Assembly: GCA_045600065.1 (NCBI GenBank)
Contig: JAZRXE010000037.1
Span: forward strand, 1-14,557
DNA: 14,557 bases
DNA from: RGIG2707 sp045600065
Lineage (GTDB): Bacteria; Bacillota; Clostridia; Peptostreptococcales; Anaerovoracaceae
Direction of reading: 5' to 3'
The notes under the pieces are model-generated. The model worked only from the letters and a program-made list of their open reading frames with translations, ran no database searches and was not told where the DNA came from. Shown here piece by piece: positions 6,719-14,390 of this stretch (positions within the stretch are counted from its first letter, which is position 1; each line of letters begins with the position of its first letter). Made by a program: the position numbers and the translations under genes.

Positions 6719-7726
6719 ATGGATACTTACGAATTGACTCAGAAGCTGTGCAGATCCTTCGGACCCGCCGGCTGTGAAGGCGGAGTACGCAGCACCATCG
6801 CATCCATTGCAAAGCCCTGGGGCTATGAGTGCAGCACAGATGTCATGGGGAATCTGATCTTCCATAAGCCGGGCAAGGGCAAGAGGATCATGTATTCCGC
6901 GCATATGGATTCCATAGGCTTTATGGTCACCTATGTGGAGGAAAGCGGCCTTCTTCGGGTCGGCTACGTGGGCGGAATCAGGCCTGCCAATGTGATAAGC
7001 TGCCCGGTGCGCTTCGAAAACGGTGTGCAGGGCGTGCTCTATATCGACGCCGAGGCCCAGACCAATACAAGCAAGATAGGAAACGACAGCCAGTTTATAG
7101 ATATCGGAGCCACAAGCAAAAAGGAAGCTCTGAAGATGGTCAGGATAGGAGACATGGCGGTATTCGATACCCAGGCCATACTTACATCCGGCGGAAAGTT
7201 CATCATCGCACCCTATCTGGACAACAGAGCAGGCTGCGCAGCCCTTCTTCTGGGCATGGAGCAGCTGCAGGGCGACGAGCAGAACGACTGCTGGTTCGTA
7301 TTCAGCGTACAGGAAGAGGTTGGCTGCAGAGGCGCCAAGCCTGCTGCTTTTACCATCGAACCTCAGTATTCCGTAGCAGTGGATACGACTCATTCCGATG
7401 ATATTCCCAAGGCTCCCCATCTGGGAAGCAGCAGCGCCGGTGGCGGCGCCGCGGTCAAGGTGATGGACAGAAGCGTCATCTGCCACCCGGATATCGTAAA
7501 GGCCATGGAAAAGCTGGCAAAAAAGAACAAGATAAAGATACAAAGAGACGTGATCAGGGCCGGAGGCACAGACGCAGGCAATATGCAGCTGAGCAAGGGC
7601 GGATCAATGGCCGGAGGCATATCCGTATCCACCAGATATATCCACTCCCCTCAGGAGATGGTCAGTGTCTCCGATGTGGAGGAATGCGGAAAGCTTATTG
7701 CAGCTTTCGGAGCTGAGAAGTATTAA
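6719..7726 (+). CDS. M42 family metallo-aminopeptidase, third paralogue
   Basis: A 335-residue M42 peptidase. The motifs are H62 and D64 in AHMDSIG (serine where the others have glutamate), D168 in YLDNRAG, E199-E200 in QEEVGCRGA, D222 in AVDTTHSDD, and H309 in YIHSPQE, so both metal sites are complete. A good AAAGGAGAT (6705-6713) overlaps the previous stop codon and sets the ATG at 6719. A glycine-serine-alanine stretch (about 236-244) precedes the substrate-pocket region. The stop codon shares one base with the permease start (TAATG). M42 enzymes form 12-subunit tetrahedral particles, and mixed particles of two paralogues are known in archaea, so a mixed complex is possible here. Confidence 0.92.
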   Translation: MDTYELTQKLCRSFGPAGCEGGVRSTIASIAKPWGYECSTDVMGNLIFHKPGKGKRIMYSAHMDSIGFMVTYVEESGLLRVGYVGGIRPANVISCPVRFENGVQGVLYIDAEAQTNTSKIGNDSQFIDIGATSKKEALKMVRIGDMAVFDTQAILTSGGKFIIAPYLDNRAGCAALLLGMEQLQGDEQNDCWFVFSVQEEVGCRGAKPAAFTIEPQYSVAVDTTHSDDIPKAPHLGSSSAGGGAAVKVMDRSVICHPDIVKAMEKLAKKNKIKIQRDVIRAGGTDAGNMQLSKGGSMAGGISVSTRYIHSPQEMVSVSDVEECGKLIAAFGAEKY

Positions 7727-8706
7727 TGGAAAATTTTATCGTAACTTGTAAAGTAATGCTCCCGCTGATCATCTATCTGTTTTTCGGCATGCTGCTGAAA
7801 AAATGGAAGATAATCGACGAAAGCTTCTGCGCCCAGGTATCGGTGCTGCTGAACAGGGGCCTGCTGCCCATCAACCTGTTCAACAGTCTTTACAAATCCG
7901 ATCTGAGCCAGTTCGGAAAAGACCCTGCAGCCTACTATGTAATGGCAGGACAGCTCATAGCCATAGGTCTGATGTGGATGCTTGCAGTCAGGCTCACCGA
8001 TGATCCGGGCAAGCAGGGCTCCATAATCCACTGCGGGACTCGCGGCAATACCATGCTGTTTGCCCTTCCGGTTGCCACGGCAGTATTCGGAGAGGACCAG
8101 GTGTCCGACATAGTTCTAATCCTGGCTGCTTTGGTTCTTATAGGCAACATAGTCTTTGTCATGATAGTCCAGTATTTCGGCAACAAGGCCAAGGTCTACA
8201 GAGGCGAAGCTCCCGCAGATGATAATTCCAACTCTCTGGGCGCTATGCTCATAAGCTGCGCCAAGAATCCTCTGGTCAAGGCACTTGCCCTGGCATTTGT
8301 CTGGAATATTGCAGGCATACCCATGCCCGAAGTCGGCGAGACCTGCATTTCCTCTCTGTCCGGAATGGTAGTTCCCCTGGCGTTCATTCTGCTGGGCGGA
8401 AGGTTCGATCTGGATGCCATCAAGCGCAACAGCGGCACTGTCAGCGTAGTAGTGTTTTCCAAGCTGGTGGTACTGCCTCTGATCTTCGTGATCCTGCCCA
8501 TAGTCTGGGGCTGGGATCAGAAGATGGTCCTTGCCACGGTGCTGTCCTTTGGCACACCTTCTGCGGTGAGCTCTTATCCCATGTCTGCTGCCTTTGGCTG
8601 CGACGGAGATCTGGCCGGTATGATAGTCACACTGACATCCTGCTTTGCCATGATCACCGTATTCCTGTGGATCTTTGCGCTGAAAAGCTTCGGCATCCTG
8701 CTGTAG
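7726..8706 (+). CDS. AEC family (auxin efflux carrier-like) permease
   Basis: A 326-residue membrane protein with about eight to ten hydrophobic segments in two halves split by a polar loop at about 153-180. This is the layout of the AEC (auxin efflux carrier-like) secondary transporters. Family-type motifs are CGTRGNTMLFALPVA at 103-117 and GTPSAVSSYPMSAAFG at 276-291. Bacterial members move organic acids such as malate or malonate, or amino acids. The ATG overlaps the preceding stop codon by one base (TAATG), so translation is coupled to the peptidases. The context suggests export or import of an amino acid or organic acid released in peptide breakdown, which is inference. Confidence 0.88.
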   Translation: MENFIVTCKVMLPLIIYLFFGMLLKKWKIIDESFCAQVSVLLNRGLLPINLFNSLYKSDLSQFGKDPAAYYVMAGQLIAIGLMWMLAVRLTDDPGKQGSIIHCGTRGNTMLFALPVATAVFGEDQVSDIVLILAALVLIGNIVFVMIVQYFGNKAKVYRGEAPADDNSNSLGAMLISCAKNPLVKALALAFVWNIAGIPMPEVGETCISSLSGMVVPLAFILLGGRFDLDAIKRNSGTVSVVVFSKLVVLPLIFVILPIVWGWDQKMVLATVLSFGTPSAVSSYPMSAAFGCDGDLAGMIVTLTSCFAMITVFLWIFALKSFGILL

Positions 8707-8712
8707 CCCGTG

Positions 8713-8804
8713 CGACACAAGAGAACACAAGGGGAACACAAGGGGACGGTTCTCTTGTGTTCTGAAGCAATGGACACAAGGGGACGGTTCTCTTGTGTTC
8801 TGAA
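8713..8804. repeat. Two tandem palindromic GGGGACGGTTCTCT repeats
   Basis: Two 33-bp copies at 8734-8766 and 8772-8804 differ at one position. Each has arms ACACAAG and CTTGTGT around a GGGGACGGTTCT core and can fold into a hairpin (GAACACAAG at 8734-8742 with CTTGTGTTC at 8754-8762). Extra ACACAAG arms precede the first copy. The same core occurs at 11009-11032 and 14391-14414. Such sequences look like small palindromic, REP-like intergenic elements. They start 7 bp after the permease gene and have no U-tract, so they are not simple terminators, although they could protect the operon's 3' end. Confidence 0.85.
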
Positions 8805-9109
8805 TCCAGGCCGAAGCTTATGACGGCTCTGATATTGTATCCCGGCCCGGCGGGCATCCGGGTATAGTAAAGGCGACACAGGCCTTCCCGCAGATGCAAG
8901 GGCAAAGAGAACGGAAATCTCAGATCAAAGAGCATCAAAGCAAAATAAAGACCGCTCCCCCGGGCTGAAGCTTAACGCCTCAAGGCCTTTGGCGGAGCGG
9001 TTTTGTATTGCTGCGGGCTTTGTGCCCTGCAAAGTGGTCTTATGTGATCCGGCCGAGTCTGGAATGCCCTGCATCCGGGCTTCTGCTGTGCTTGCAGGAT
9101 AAAGCAGCC
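8805..9109. other. Intergenic remainder between convergent genes
   Basis: No gene is supported here. The stretch holds a CCCGG/CCGGG inverted repeat (8841-8845 with 8858-8862) followed by an isolated TATAGT, and the terminator described separately. Everything else is unassigned. Confidence 0.5.
8951..9005 (+). terminator. Intrinsic terminator after the peptidase/permease operon
   Basis: ACCGCTCC (8951-8958) pairs with GGAGCGGT (8994-9001), followed by TTTTG on the plus strand. The loop contains smaller GC-rich stems. On the minus strand the same stem is followed by a broken T-run (TCTTTATTTT), so it probably also ends transcription of the convergent gene at 9110. Confidence 0.75.
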
Positions 9110-10786
9110 CTACATCAGGTCTTCTATCATGCCGCGAAGGCCTTTTTCTTTGTAAATGTACTTGTAGTAGCCCAGCTCGCTTTGTATGAGGCTGTCTATC
9201 ATCTTCATGCCCAGAACCTCCACGGGAGCCTTGTCGTCTGTGAGAATTTTGTCTCCCCCGGAGCACTGCTTCAGGCCGCCATAAACATCGGAAAGCGCCC
9301 CGGAAAGATCGCTGCTGAGGTCGGCGCTCATGTTCTGAGGCACAAAGGCCGCCAGAGCTTCCTTAAGATCGAAGCCGCAGCAGGCGAAAAGCTCCTTGTT
9401 GGTGGTGTAAGGCACATCGGCACTGTATACGCAGTCGAAAACGCTGCAAATTGTCTGGGTCAGATAGCTGTTGATGCTCTCCTCGCCGTCGGAATGCATG
9501 TTCATGTTTACCGTCATTATGCCCCCGTCCTTCAGATGATCTTTTACCAGACTGAAGAATTCCACGCTGCTCATCTGAAAGGGAATGGTAATGTCCTGAT
9601 AGGCATCCACCTGTATCACGTCGTATTTTTTGTCGATGGCCTGCAGAAAGGCCCTTCCGTCATATTCGTAAAGCTGTATCTCCCCGGGAAGATCGAAGTA
9701 TTCTCGGGCAAGCCTGTTTATGCTTCCGTCTATTTCCACAGCGTCCACGGTGCAGCCGGGATAATATTTAAGGCACTGGGATGCAAAGGTCCCGGTGCCG
9801 TTGCCCAGCACCAGCACGGAAAGCCCGCCGATTTCGTCCCCGGCAGTCTGAGAGCCGCTATTATCAGACGTTCCGGCTGCAAGGCCTGCAGGCTTCTCAC
9901 TCTTGTTTACCATTGCAGGCGCCGCCAGAGCCCAGTCGTAGTACATGCCTGTCAGCTCGTCGGTTTTCATCTTGATGGACTGTACTCCGAAAAGCACATT
10001 GGTGGACAGGCTTATGCTCTCTTCATCCTCCTTTACCTGCAGATAGTTGTAAACCGATTCGCCCTCGTAGCTGAGATCGTCATCCCAGAAGGCGAAGGAT
10101 ACCCGGGTGCCGAAAAACAGGCACAGGGCGATGATGACGCCGCAGACTATGCAGACCGTGCGCTCCCTGCGGACGCTGGCAAAATAAAGCAGAGATATCA
10201 GCGCCAGCACGGAGGAGAAAATAATAAAGGTCGCCGCAGTGCCCACAGCCGGTATGGTCACAAAGGTGGGCAGGAATGTTCCGATTATGCTTCCTATGGT
10301 GTTGCAGGCCTCGAGGTTTCCGACGATTTCGCCGCTTTTTTTCGCGTCCTGCATTATGTATCTGACAAGAGACGGGGTCACGGTGCCCAGCAGAAAAAGC
10401 GGAAACACAAAGATTACCATACATGTGGCAAAGGCCGCTATGGTCAGAAAGCCGGTATCTATTGAAATTACCAGCAGTCCGGTGATGCCTATGATAACAT
10501 ATCTGCCCAGCACCGGAATGGCAGCTATCCAGGCCGCCGCGATGAGCATGCGCTTGTAGAGTCTTGCCGGATCGGGGTCTTTATCTGCGGAGCGCCCGCC
10601 GTACAGGTTGCCCAGGGCCATGGCTATCATGACCGTGCCTATGATTATGGTGTAGACTATCTGGGACGAGCTGAAATAGGGTGCCATGAATCTGCTGGCT
10701 GCCAGCTCCACAGCCATTACGGAAACACCTGCGAAGAATTCGGTCAGATACAGATAAAGCTTGCTTTGCAATAGGTCTTTTTTCAT
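9110..10786 (-). CDS. Membrane-anchored spermidine synthase-like protein (fused MFS-like)
   Basis: A 558-residue two-part protein. Residues about 10-230 hold some seven to eight hydrophobic helices including FFAGVSVMAVELAASRFMAPYF and LGNLYGGRSADK, the transporter-like N terminus of the 'fused MFS/spermidine synthase' family. Residues about 320-520 form a Rossmann domain resembling polyamine synthases, with VLGNGTGTF at 326-334, DAVEIDGSIN at 348-357, YDGRAFL at 375-381 and DVIQVDAYQD at 389-398. Spermidine synthases transfer an aminopropyl group from decarboxylated AdoMet, but the glycine loop is LGNGTG rather than GGGDG, so the reaction is uncertain. A low-complexity Ser/Gly/Ala insert lies at about 293-320. 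GGAGA precedes the ATG. It follows the nuclease gene by 37 bp and is probably co-transcribed. Confidence 0.82.
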   Translation of the reverse strand: MKKDLLQSKLYLYLTEFFAGVSVMAVELAASRFMAPYFSSSQIVYTIIIGTVMIAMALGNLYGGRSADKDPDPARLYKRMLIAAAWIAAIPVLGRYVIIGITGLLVISIDTGFLTIAAFATCMVIFVFPLFLLGTVTPSLVRYIMQDAKKSGEIVGNLEACNTIGSIIGTFLPTFVTIPAVGTAATFIIFSSVLALISLLYFASVRRERTVCIVCGVIIALCLFFGTRVSFAFWDDDLSYEGESVYNYLQVKEDEESISLSTNVLFGVQSIKMKTDELTGMYYDWALAAPAMVNKSEKPAGLAAGTSDNSGSQTAGDEIGGLSVLVLGNGTGTFASQCLKYYPGCTVDAVEIDGSINRLAREYFDLPGEIQLYEYDGRAFLQAIDKKYDVIQVDAYQDITIPFQMSSVEFFSLVKDHLKDGGIMTVNMNMHSDGEESINSYLTQTICSVFDCVYSADVPYTTNKELFACCGFDLKEALAAFVPQNMSADLSSDLSGALSDVYGGLKQCSGGDKILTDDKAPVEVLGMKMIDSLIQSELGYYKYIYKEKGLRGMIEDLM

Positions 10787-10823
10787 AAGTTCTCCGTTTG
10801 TAATAAGCCTTGACCGTCAGGGT

Positions 10824-12485
10824 CTACTCCAGGCCAAGTCGGTTTCTGCAATTGCCGCAAAGCCTGTAATGCATGGCTTCCACCTCATCGGCGCTGCCGC
10901 TGTAATAGGACTTGTTATGCTCTGCCATAAGATCAATGCTGGGGCAGCCGGGATAGTGATAGACCCCGGAGCGTGTATTGAGCACAAAATCACAAGTGTC
11001 ACAAGGGTCACAAGGGGACGGTTCTCTTGTGTCAGTATCACGGGGGGACCGTTCTCCGTCTTCTCCTGGTGTGGCAGCATTTTTATCCTCGGGCAGGAGC
11101 TGATTCTCGCCGGTGGCGTAGTCGATGGCTATTTTGGGCTGAACATTGTACGCAAAAACGCAGAAATGAATACCCGCACCGCCATCTTCAACGGAAAGCC
11201 CCTCCATCAGAACGCCCCGGCAAACCAGCTCTTTGCCTGCAAATATCGGCGTGACCCTGTAAAGCACATGGTTTCCGGTGCGGTCGACATAACCGGCCAC
11301 CCGGTTTTCGTAAGGGTTCATACCCTCTGTATTCATGTAGAAGGTGCCTGTTACCAGGTTGCAGGTGTTGGCGTTTTCGCCGGACAGCTGGTAGCCTATA
11401 AGATGGCAGCGGTTGTAAAGATACTGGTTGGGAATGAAATCGTATTTTGAGATCTGCCAGCCAGAGGGCTTGACCATACCTATACTGCCCCGCTTTTCCG
11501 TGGGCATGATCTCCTTGCAGATGTTGGCATAGGCTGTCCCGCAGCGTCCCAGAGAATCCAACGGACTGTAATATTCGAAAGCCTGAGTGCTCAGGTCGTT
11601 TTCCTCAAAGAAGGGATCTCCTCCGTTGATGCTTACGGACGCCTTACCGCTGTACTCCGGAACCATTGAAAAATCAAAGGCTTTGGAATCCGCGCTGCCG
11701 GGTTTGGGCTCTTCTTTTTCAGCTTTTATGTGTTCTGTGTCTTCTGTCAGGGCTGAATCCTGTCCGTATGCTCCTGCATCATCGAGGCTTTGAGCAAGCT
11801 CTTCTTCAGCGCGGTGCAAGTCCTCTTCGCTGAAGACACCGTCATCGATAAGCCTCTGATAGAGCCTGCTGCCTGCCCTATCGGTGCCGAACAGCGAATT
11901 TCTCGATAACACGGCGGCATCGGATCTCAAAAAGGCTTCTGTGCTTACGCCCTCCAGCTCTATGCCCGAAGCTTCCGCAAGCTCGAAGGGATCATCCCAG
12001 CTGAAATCGCCGCGGGCATCAGAATAGCCCATTGCCCTCAGCAGATAGGTGGTATACATGGCAGCGCTTGCCGTACCTGTGCCGAAGCGATCGGGGCTGA
12101 CCCCGTCTGTGAGCCCGCTTCTGTAAGCATAGGCAATATAAGGCATGGCCCAGCTGGGAACATCGTTAAAGGGATGTCCTTCGGTGCAGCGTAATGCTTC
12201 ATCTTCCTTTCCGAGCAGCCTGATCATCATCACCACGGCTTCGACCCGGGTGAGAGGTCTGTCCAGAGCATAGTTCACCGAGCCGTCTGCATTGGTCCCC
12301 GCACCTTGCATAAGGTTCACGGAATTGAGATATTCTGCGCAAAGAAGGGCATAATCGCCGTAAGAGCAGTCTGCGGTGTGTTCTTCGTATATTTGGGGAC
12401 CGCTGCCGTACGCAGCAAGGCTTCCCCAGGGCAGCATTACCAAAAGTGCCGTAAAGAGGCATAGAATCCGTTTAAAAGTGTTCAT
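10824..12485 (-). CDS. Secreted SLH-domain DNA/RNA non-specific endonuclease with C-terminal zinc domain
   Basis: A 553-residue exported protein. Residues 1-28 are a signal peptide (MNTFKRILCLFTALLVMLPW, then SLAAYG). Two SLH-type repeats follow (about 40-100 and 104-165; FNDVPSWAMPYIAYAYRSGL is clear), for anchoring to the cell wall, then an acidic linker. The nuclease core is at about 300-460: YNRCHLIGYQL with H361, the clostridial form of the DRGH motif, N376, N385 and E393, then GNHVLYRVTPIF. The C terminus (499-553) is an Ada-like metal-binding domain with H510, C514, C543 and C546. The linker at about 475-499 is encoded by palindromic repeat DNA and reads TREPSPCDPCDTCD. The upstream ATG at 12641 is rejected because 12485 begins the signal peptide. 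A role in scavenging or processing external DNA is likely. Confidence 0.88.
   Translation of the reverse strand: MNTFKRILCLFTALLVMLPWGSLAAYGSGPQIYEEHTADCSYGDYALLCAEYLNSVNLMQGAGTNADGSVNYALDRPLTRVEAVVMMIRLLGKEDEALRCTEGHPFNDVPSWAMPYIAYAYRSGLTDGVSPDRFGTGTASAAMYTTYLLRAMGYSDARGDFSWDDPFELAEASGIELEGVSTEAFLRSDAAVLSRNSLFGTDRAGSRLYQRLIDDGVFSEEDLHRAEEELAQSLDDAGAYGQDSALTEDTEHIKAEKEEPKPGSADSKAFDFSMVPEYSGKASVSINGGDPFFEENDLSTQAFEYYSPLDSLGRCGTAYANICKEIMPTEKRGSIGMVKPSGWQISKYDFIPNQYLYNRCHLIGYQLSGENANTCNLVTGTFYMNTEGMNPYENRVAGYVDRTGNHVLYRVTPIFAGKELVCRGVLMEGLSVEDGGAGIHFCVFAYNVQPKIAIDYATGENQLLPEDKNAATPGEDGERSPRDTDTREPSPCDPCDTCDFVLNTRSGVYHYPGCPSIDLMAEHNKSYYSGSADEVEAMHYRLCGNCRNRLGLE
10991..11060. repeat. Palindromic repeat inside the nuclease coding sequence
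   Basis: A full core copy (CACAAGGGGACGGTTCTC and the rest of the right arm, 11009-11032) is preceded by two more CACAAG arms at 9-bp spacing (10991, 11000). It is followed by a diverged copy (11040-11059) whose arms ACGG/CCGT still match each other. The reading frame runs through it, in the linker between the nuclease core and the zinc domain, at about residues 475-499. Confidence 0.85.
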
Positions 12486-12525
12486 TTTCCGTCGTCTGTC
12501 AAAGCAAGCTTGTACACAATAGTTA

Positions 12526-12559
12526 ATAATATAATTACACATTTTTCGTGTGTATTCAA
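12526..12559 (-). promoter_or_regulatory. Likely promoter of the nuclease operon with internal palindrome
   Basis: On the minus strand TTGAAT (12559-12554) is followed by an AT-rich -10 region; AATTAT at 17 bp and TTATAT at 19 bp are both possible. The spacer holds TACACA-N7-TGTGTA (12536-12554), a dyad placed where a repressor would block RNA polymerase. It lies about 45 bp before the nuclease ATG. Confidence 0.45.
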
Positions 12560-12778
12560 GCCTTGACACAGCGCAGTCATAAAGCAATAGCTGAAGCTTT
12601 GAAGCAGCCCCGGCTATTGTGCGGGTCGATAGCCCGAGCAAAAACGCTTGAGTAAGCGCAGCTGCGTATTCCGGCCTTTTTTCAGATCAACTGCCCTGCC
12701 CGCCATATTTAAAACTTCGCCGCTGCCAGGTAAAACTGCCGGAAAAACACCGGAAGCTTAAAGGCTTTGCGGCATCAA

Positions 12779-12815
12779 AAGACAAGCTTACGGAAAACGC
12801 CCCGAAGCTTGTCTT
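12779..12815 (-). terminator. Intrinsic terminator after ribU
   Basis: AAGACAAGCTT and AAGCTTGTCTT form a perfect 11-bp stem (12779-12789 with 12805-12815) with a 15-nt loop. On the minus strand it ends in CTTTTG, 16 bp after the ribU stop codon. Confidence 0.7.
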
Positions 12816-12831
12816 AAATCAGAGGCTGCAG

Positions 12832-13389
12832 CTATTTCAGCAGCCCGGATACTCTCTTGTACAGCAGGAAGGTAATTGCGGAATTCACGCCGGATTTGAT
12901 GGCGTTGAACAGCACTATCCATCCCAGCAGGCCCTTTACCGTTGGCAGAGCGGCTTCCGCGGGCACCCCGACCATCTGCAGATAGGTAGGTGTAAGCAGA
13001 AGATTTGCCGGGATCATTATCAGCGTCCAGGCCAGAGTTCCGCAGATAAGGGCGGTGATTGCACCTTTTTTGCTGTGATTGTGCTTGTAGATATTGCCGG
13101 CGACTATCACATAGGTCCCGGTGGACACTACATGCATCACTATACCGTACCAGCTGCTTGCCGCGCTGACCGTAATACCCTGGATCACAGCGGCTATCAC
13201 CGTCAGATAGATACCCGCAGCCGGGCCCATGGCAAAGGCCCCCAGCATTATGGGAACATCCGCCGGGTCATATTCCAGAAACGATGCCGCCGGAACGATA
13301 GGAAAATGAATAAGGAAGACCAGCACCACGGATACTGCAGCCAGCACCCCGGTTTTTGCCAGAAATCCAGCGTCTTTGTTATTGTTCAT
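12832..13389 (-). CDS. ribU: ECF transporter S component, riboflavin-specific (RibU)
   Basis: A 185-residue membrane protein, the substrate-binding S component of an ECF-type vitamin transporter; it would bind riboflavin and work with the shared EcfT and ATPases encoded elsewhere. About six hydrophobic segments are visible. SFLEYDPADVPIMLGAFAMGP at 36-56 matches the RibU signature region (family: LKIDFSDIP), and FNAIKSG at 161-167 fits the C-terminal helix. The start at 13389 has a strong AAGGAGG; the longer frame from 13467 would run back into the terminator and riboswitch. The FMN riboswitch upstream independently supports riboflavin as the substrate. Confidence 0.93.
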   Translation of the reverse strand: MNNNKDAGFLAKTGVLAAVSVVLVFLIHFPIVPAASFLEYDPADVPIMLGAFAMGPAAGIYLTVIAAVIQGITVSAASSWYGIVMHVVSTGTYVIVAGNIYKHNHSKKGAITALICGTLAWTLIMIPANLLLTPTYLQMVGVPAEAALPTVKGLLGWIVLFNAIKSGVNSAITFLLYKRVSGLLK

Positions 13390-13437
13390 TTGATCCCTCC
13401 TTGCATTGCTGCATACCACGGGATCTGCCTGGGGATT

Positions 13438-13461
13438 AAAAAAGCCCGGAGCATTCCGAGC
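13438..13461 (-). terminator. Riboswitch-controlled terminator before ribU
   Basis: On the minus strand GCTCGGA pairs with TCCGGGC (one G-U pair) around an ATGC loop (13461-13444), followed by TTTTTT (13443-13438). It lies between the FMN aptamer and the ribU ribosome binding site, so FMN binding most likely favours this hairpin and stops transcription. Confidence 0.88.
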
Positions 13462-13475
13462 AGGCAAAAAATTGC

Positions 13476-13577
13476 GTTTCTTTCATCCGGACTATACCGT
13501 CGGTACCGGAATCCAACCGGTTCAGCTTGCGCTCGAGGACTATACCTCCGGTGGGGACTTTCACCCCGCCCTGAAAC
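13476..13577 (-). ncRNA. FMN riboswitch (RFN element)
   Basis: The minus strand reads the conserved RFN blocks in order: GGGCGGGGTGAAAGTCCCCA, CCGGAGGTATAGTCCTCGAG, ATTCCGGTACCGACGG, TATAGTCCGGATGAAAGAAA. The closing P1 stem is GTTTC (13577-13573) with GAAAC (13480-13476). It senses FMN and turns off ribU when flavin is plentiful, through the terminator just downstream. The usual CGGCGG/CCGCG pairing is here CGGAGG/CCTCG, a paired change that keeps the helix. Confidence 0.96.
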
Positions 13578-13590
13578 AGATCTCTTTTAA

Positions 13591-13619
13591 ATTATAACAG
13601 GGCAGAGCCTCAAGTTCAA
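13591..13619 (-). promoter_or_regulatory. Promoter of the FMN riboswitch/ribU unit
   Basis: On the minus strand TTGAAC (13619-13614), a 17-bp spacer and a perfect TATAAT (13596-13591) give a vegetative-type promoter that starts transcription just before the aptamer. Confidence 0.88.
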
Positions 13620-13632
13620 GACCAGACCAGAC

Positions 13633-13663
13633 TGATCACCGGCGGATTTCAGCGCCGGAATCA
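13633..13663. repeat. Inverted repeat between ribU promoter and acetyltransferase gene
   Basis: TGAT-CA-CCGGCG, an 8-nt loop, then CGCCGG-A-ATCA form a good stem (13633-13663). There is no T-run on either strand, so it may be a weak terminator of the acetyltransferase gene or a protein site. Confidence 0.4.
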
Positions 13664-13728
13664 AAGGACATGGGGCGCGGCAGGCTTGCGGAGTGCCGAT
13701 AGGGCAGGCCCTGGAACAAAGAGCCGGG

Positions 13729-14256
13729 CTATAATTCTATCCAGTACCTGCGGACAAAGCCGCTGGCGCTTCTGCAGGATCCGTCCGGCACCTCGTTTTC
13801 CAGTATACCTCCGTTGGCCCTGATGGTTTTCTGTGAGCCGTAATTGAACTTGTCGCAGGTGATCAGCACCCGGGTTTCGCCGTATTGGCGGCAGACATCC
13901 AGCATCAGCGCGAGCATTTCTTTGGCAAAGCCCTTTCTGCGCTCGCAGGGGCGTATGCTGTAGCCTATATTTCCGCCGAACTGCAGAAGCATATCGTTCA
14001 GCGGGTGACGGTAATCGCTGATGCCGATAAGCCTGTTGTCCTCTTCGCGGACGGCAAGAAAGACCTCTGTAGGCACATACGCAGCACCGTAGGCCTCCTT
14101 AAGGCGCTCTTCGATTTTGATCCACTCCTCGAAGCTCTGCGTATCCTCCAGTCCGGCGCATCCCTCCAGCTTGTCGCCGTTTGCCAGCATTTCGGCTCTG
14201 TATTCCATCAGCTGCGCTGCATATTCTTCAGTGGGTCTTATCAGTTTGAGAGGCAT
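13729..14256 (-). CDS. GNAT family N-acetyltransferase
   Basis: A 175-residue acetyltransferase that would use acetyl-CoA to acetylate an amine. The acetyl-CoA loop RRKGFA at 106-111 (R/Q-x-x-G-x-A) follows NIGYSIRP, and a later ANGG at 147-150 fits the fourth motif. The start is placed at 14256, not at the ATG at 14271, because AAAGGAGC (14268-14261) lies between them at the right distance from the second ATG. The substrate is unknown; small-molecule and protein acetylators share this look. It has no close operon partner. Confidence 0.88.
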   Translation of the reverse strand: MPLKLIRPTEEYAAQLMEYRAEMLANGDKLEGCAGLEDTQSFEEWIKIEERLKEAYGAAYVPTEVFLAVREEDNRLIGISDYRHPLNDMLLQFGGNIGYSIRPCERRKGFAKEMLALMLDVCRQYGETRVLITCDKFNYGSQKTIRANGGILENEVPDGSCRSASGFVRRYWIEL

Positions 14257-14390
14257 TTTTGCTCCTTTCATTTACGCCCGGAGGGCATGCTTCTGTCCGC
14301 CGGGGCAGGAATATATCCGGAATAGTCTGAGTCCGCCGGATACGAATACATTTTGACCTATTGGGCGGAATAATGCAATACATAGAAAGC

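Larger units (their letters stand above)
12486..12831. other. Intergenic region rich in inverted repeats
   Basis: A 346-bp gap between two minus-strand genes without a convincing ORF. It holds, from the ribU side, the ribU terminator, a possible second terminator (CGCTT/AAGCG at 12645-12658, followed on the minus strand by TTTTT), a CAATAGC/GCTATTG pair (12585-12591 with 12613-12619), and the nuclease promoter. A small RNA on the minus strand cannot be excluded. Confidence 0.45.

Noticed and set aside
5672..7543. A 623-codon open frame on the minus strand
   Set aside because: It lies wholly opposite two clear M42 peptidase genes; its protein is His/Ala/Gly-rich without domains, as expected for a shadow frame in this codon usage.
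8713..8804. CRISPR array or rho-independent terminator
   Set aside because: Only two copies with a 5-bp gap, no spacers of constant length, no cas genes, and no U-tract after the hairpins.
9008..10465. A 485-codon open frame on the plus strand
   Set aside because: It is antisense to the membrane-anchored spermidine synthase-like gene, which has clear motifs and a ribosome binding site.
12486..12641. N-terminal extension of the nuclease to an ATG at 12641
   Set aside because: The extra 52 residues look random, cross the promoter-like region, and would bury a textbook signal peptide beginning at 12485.
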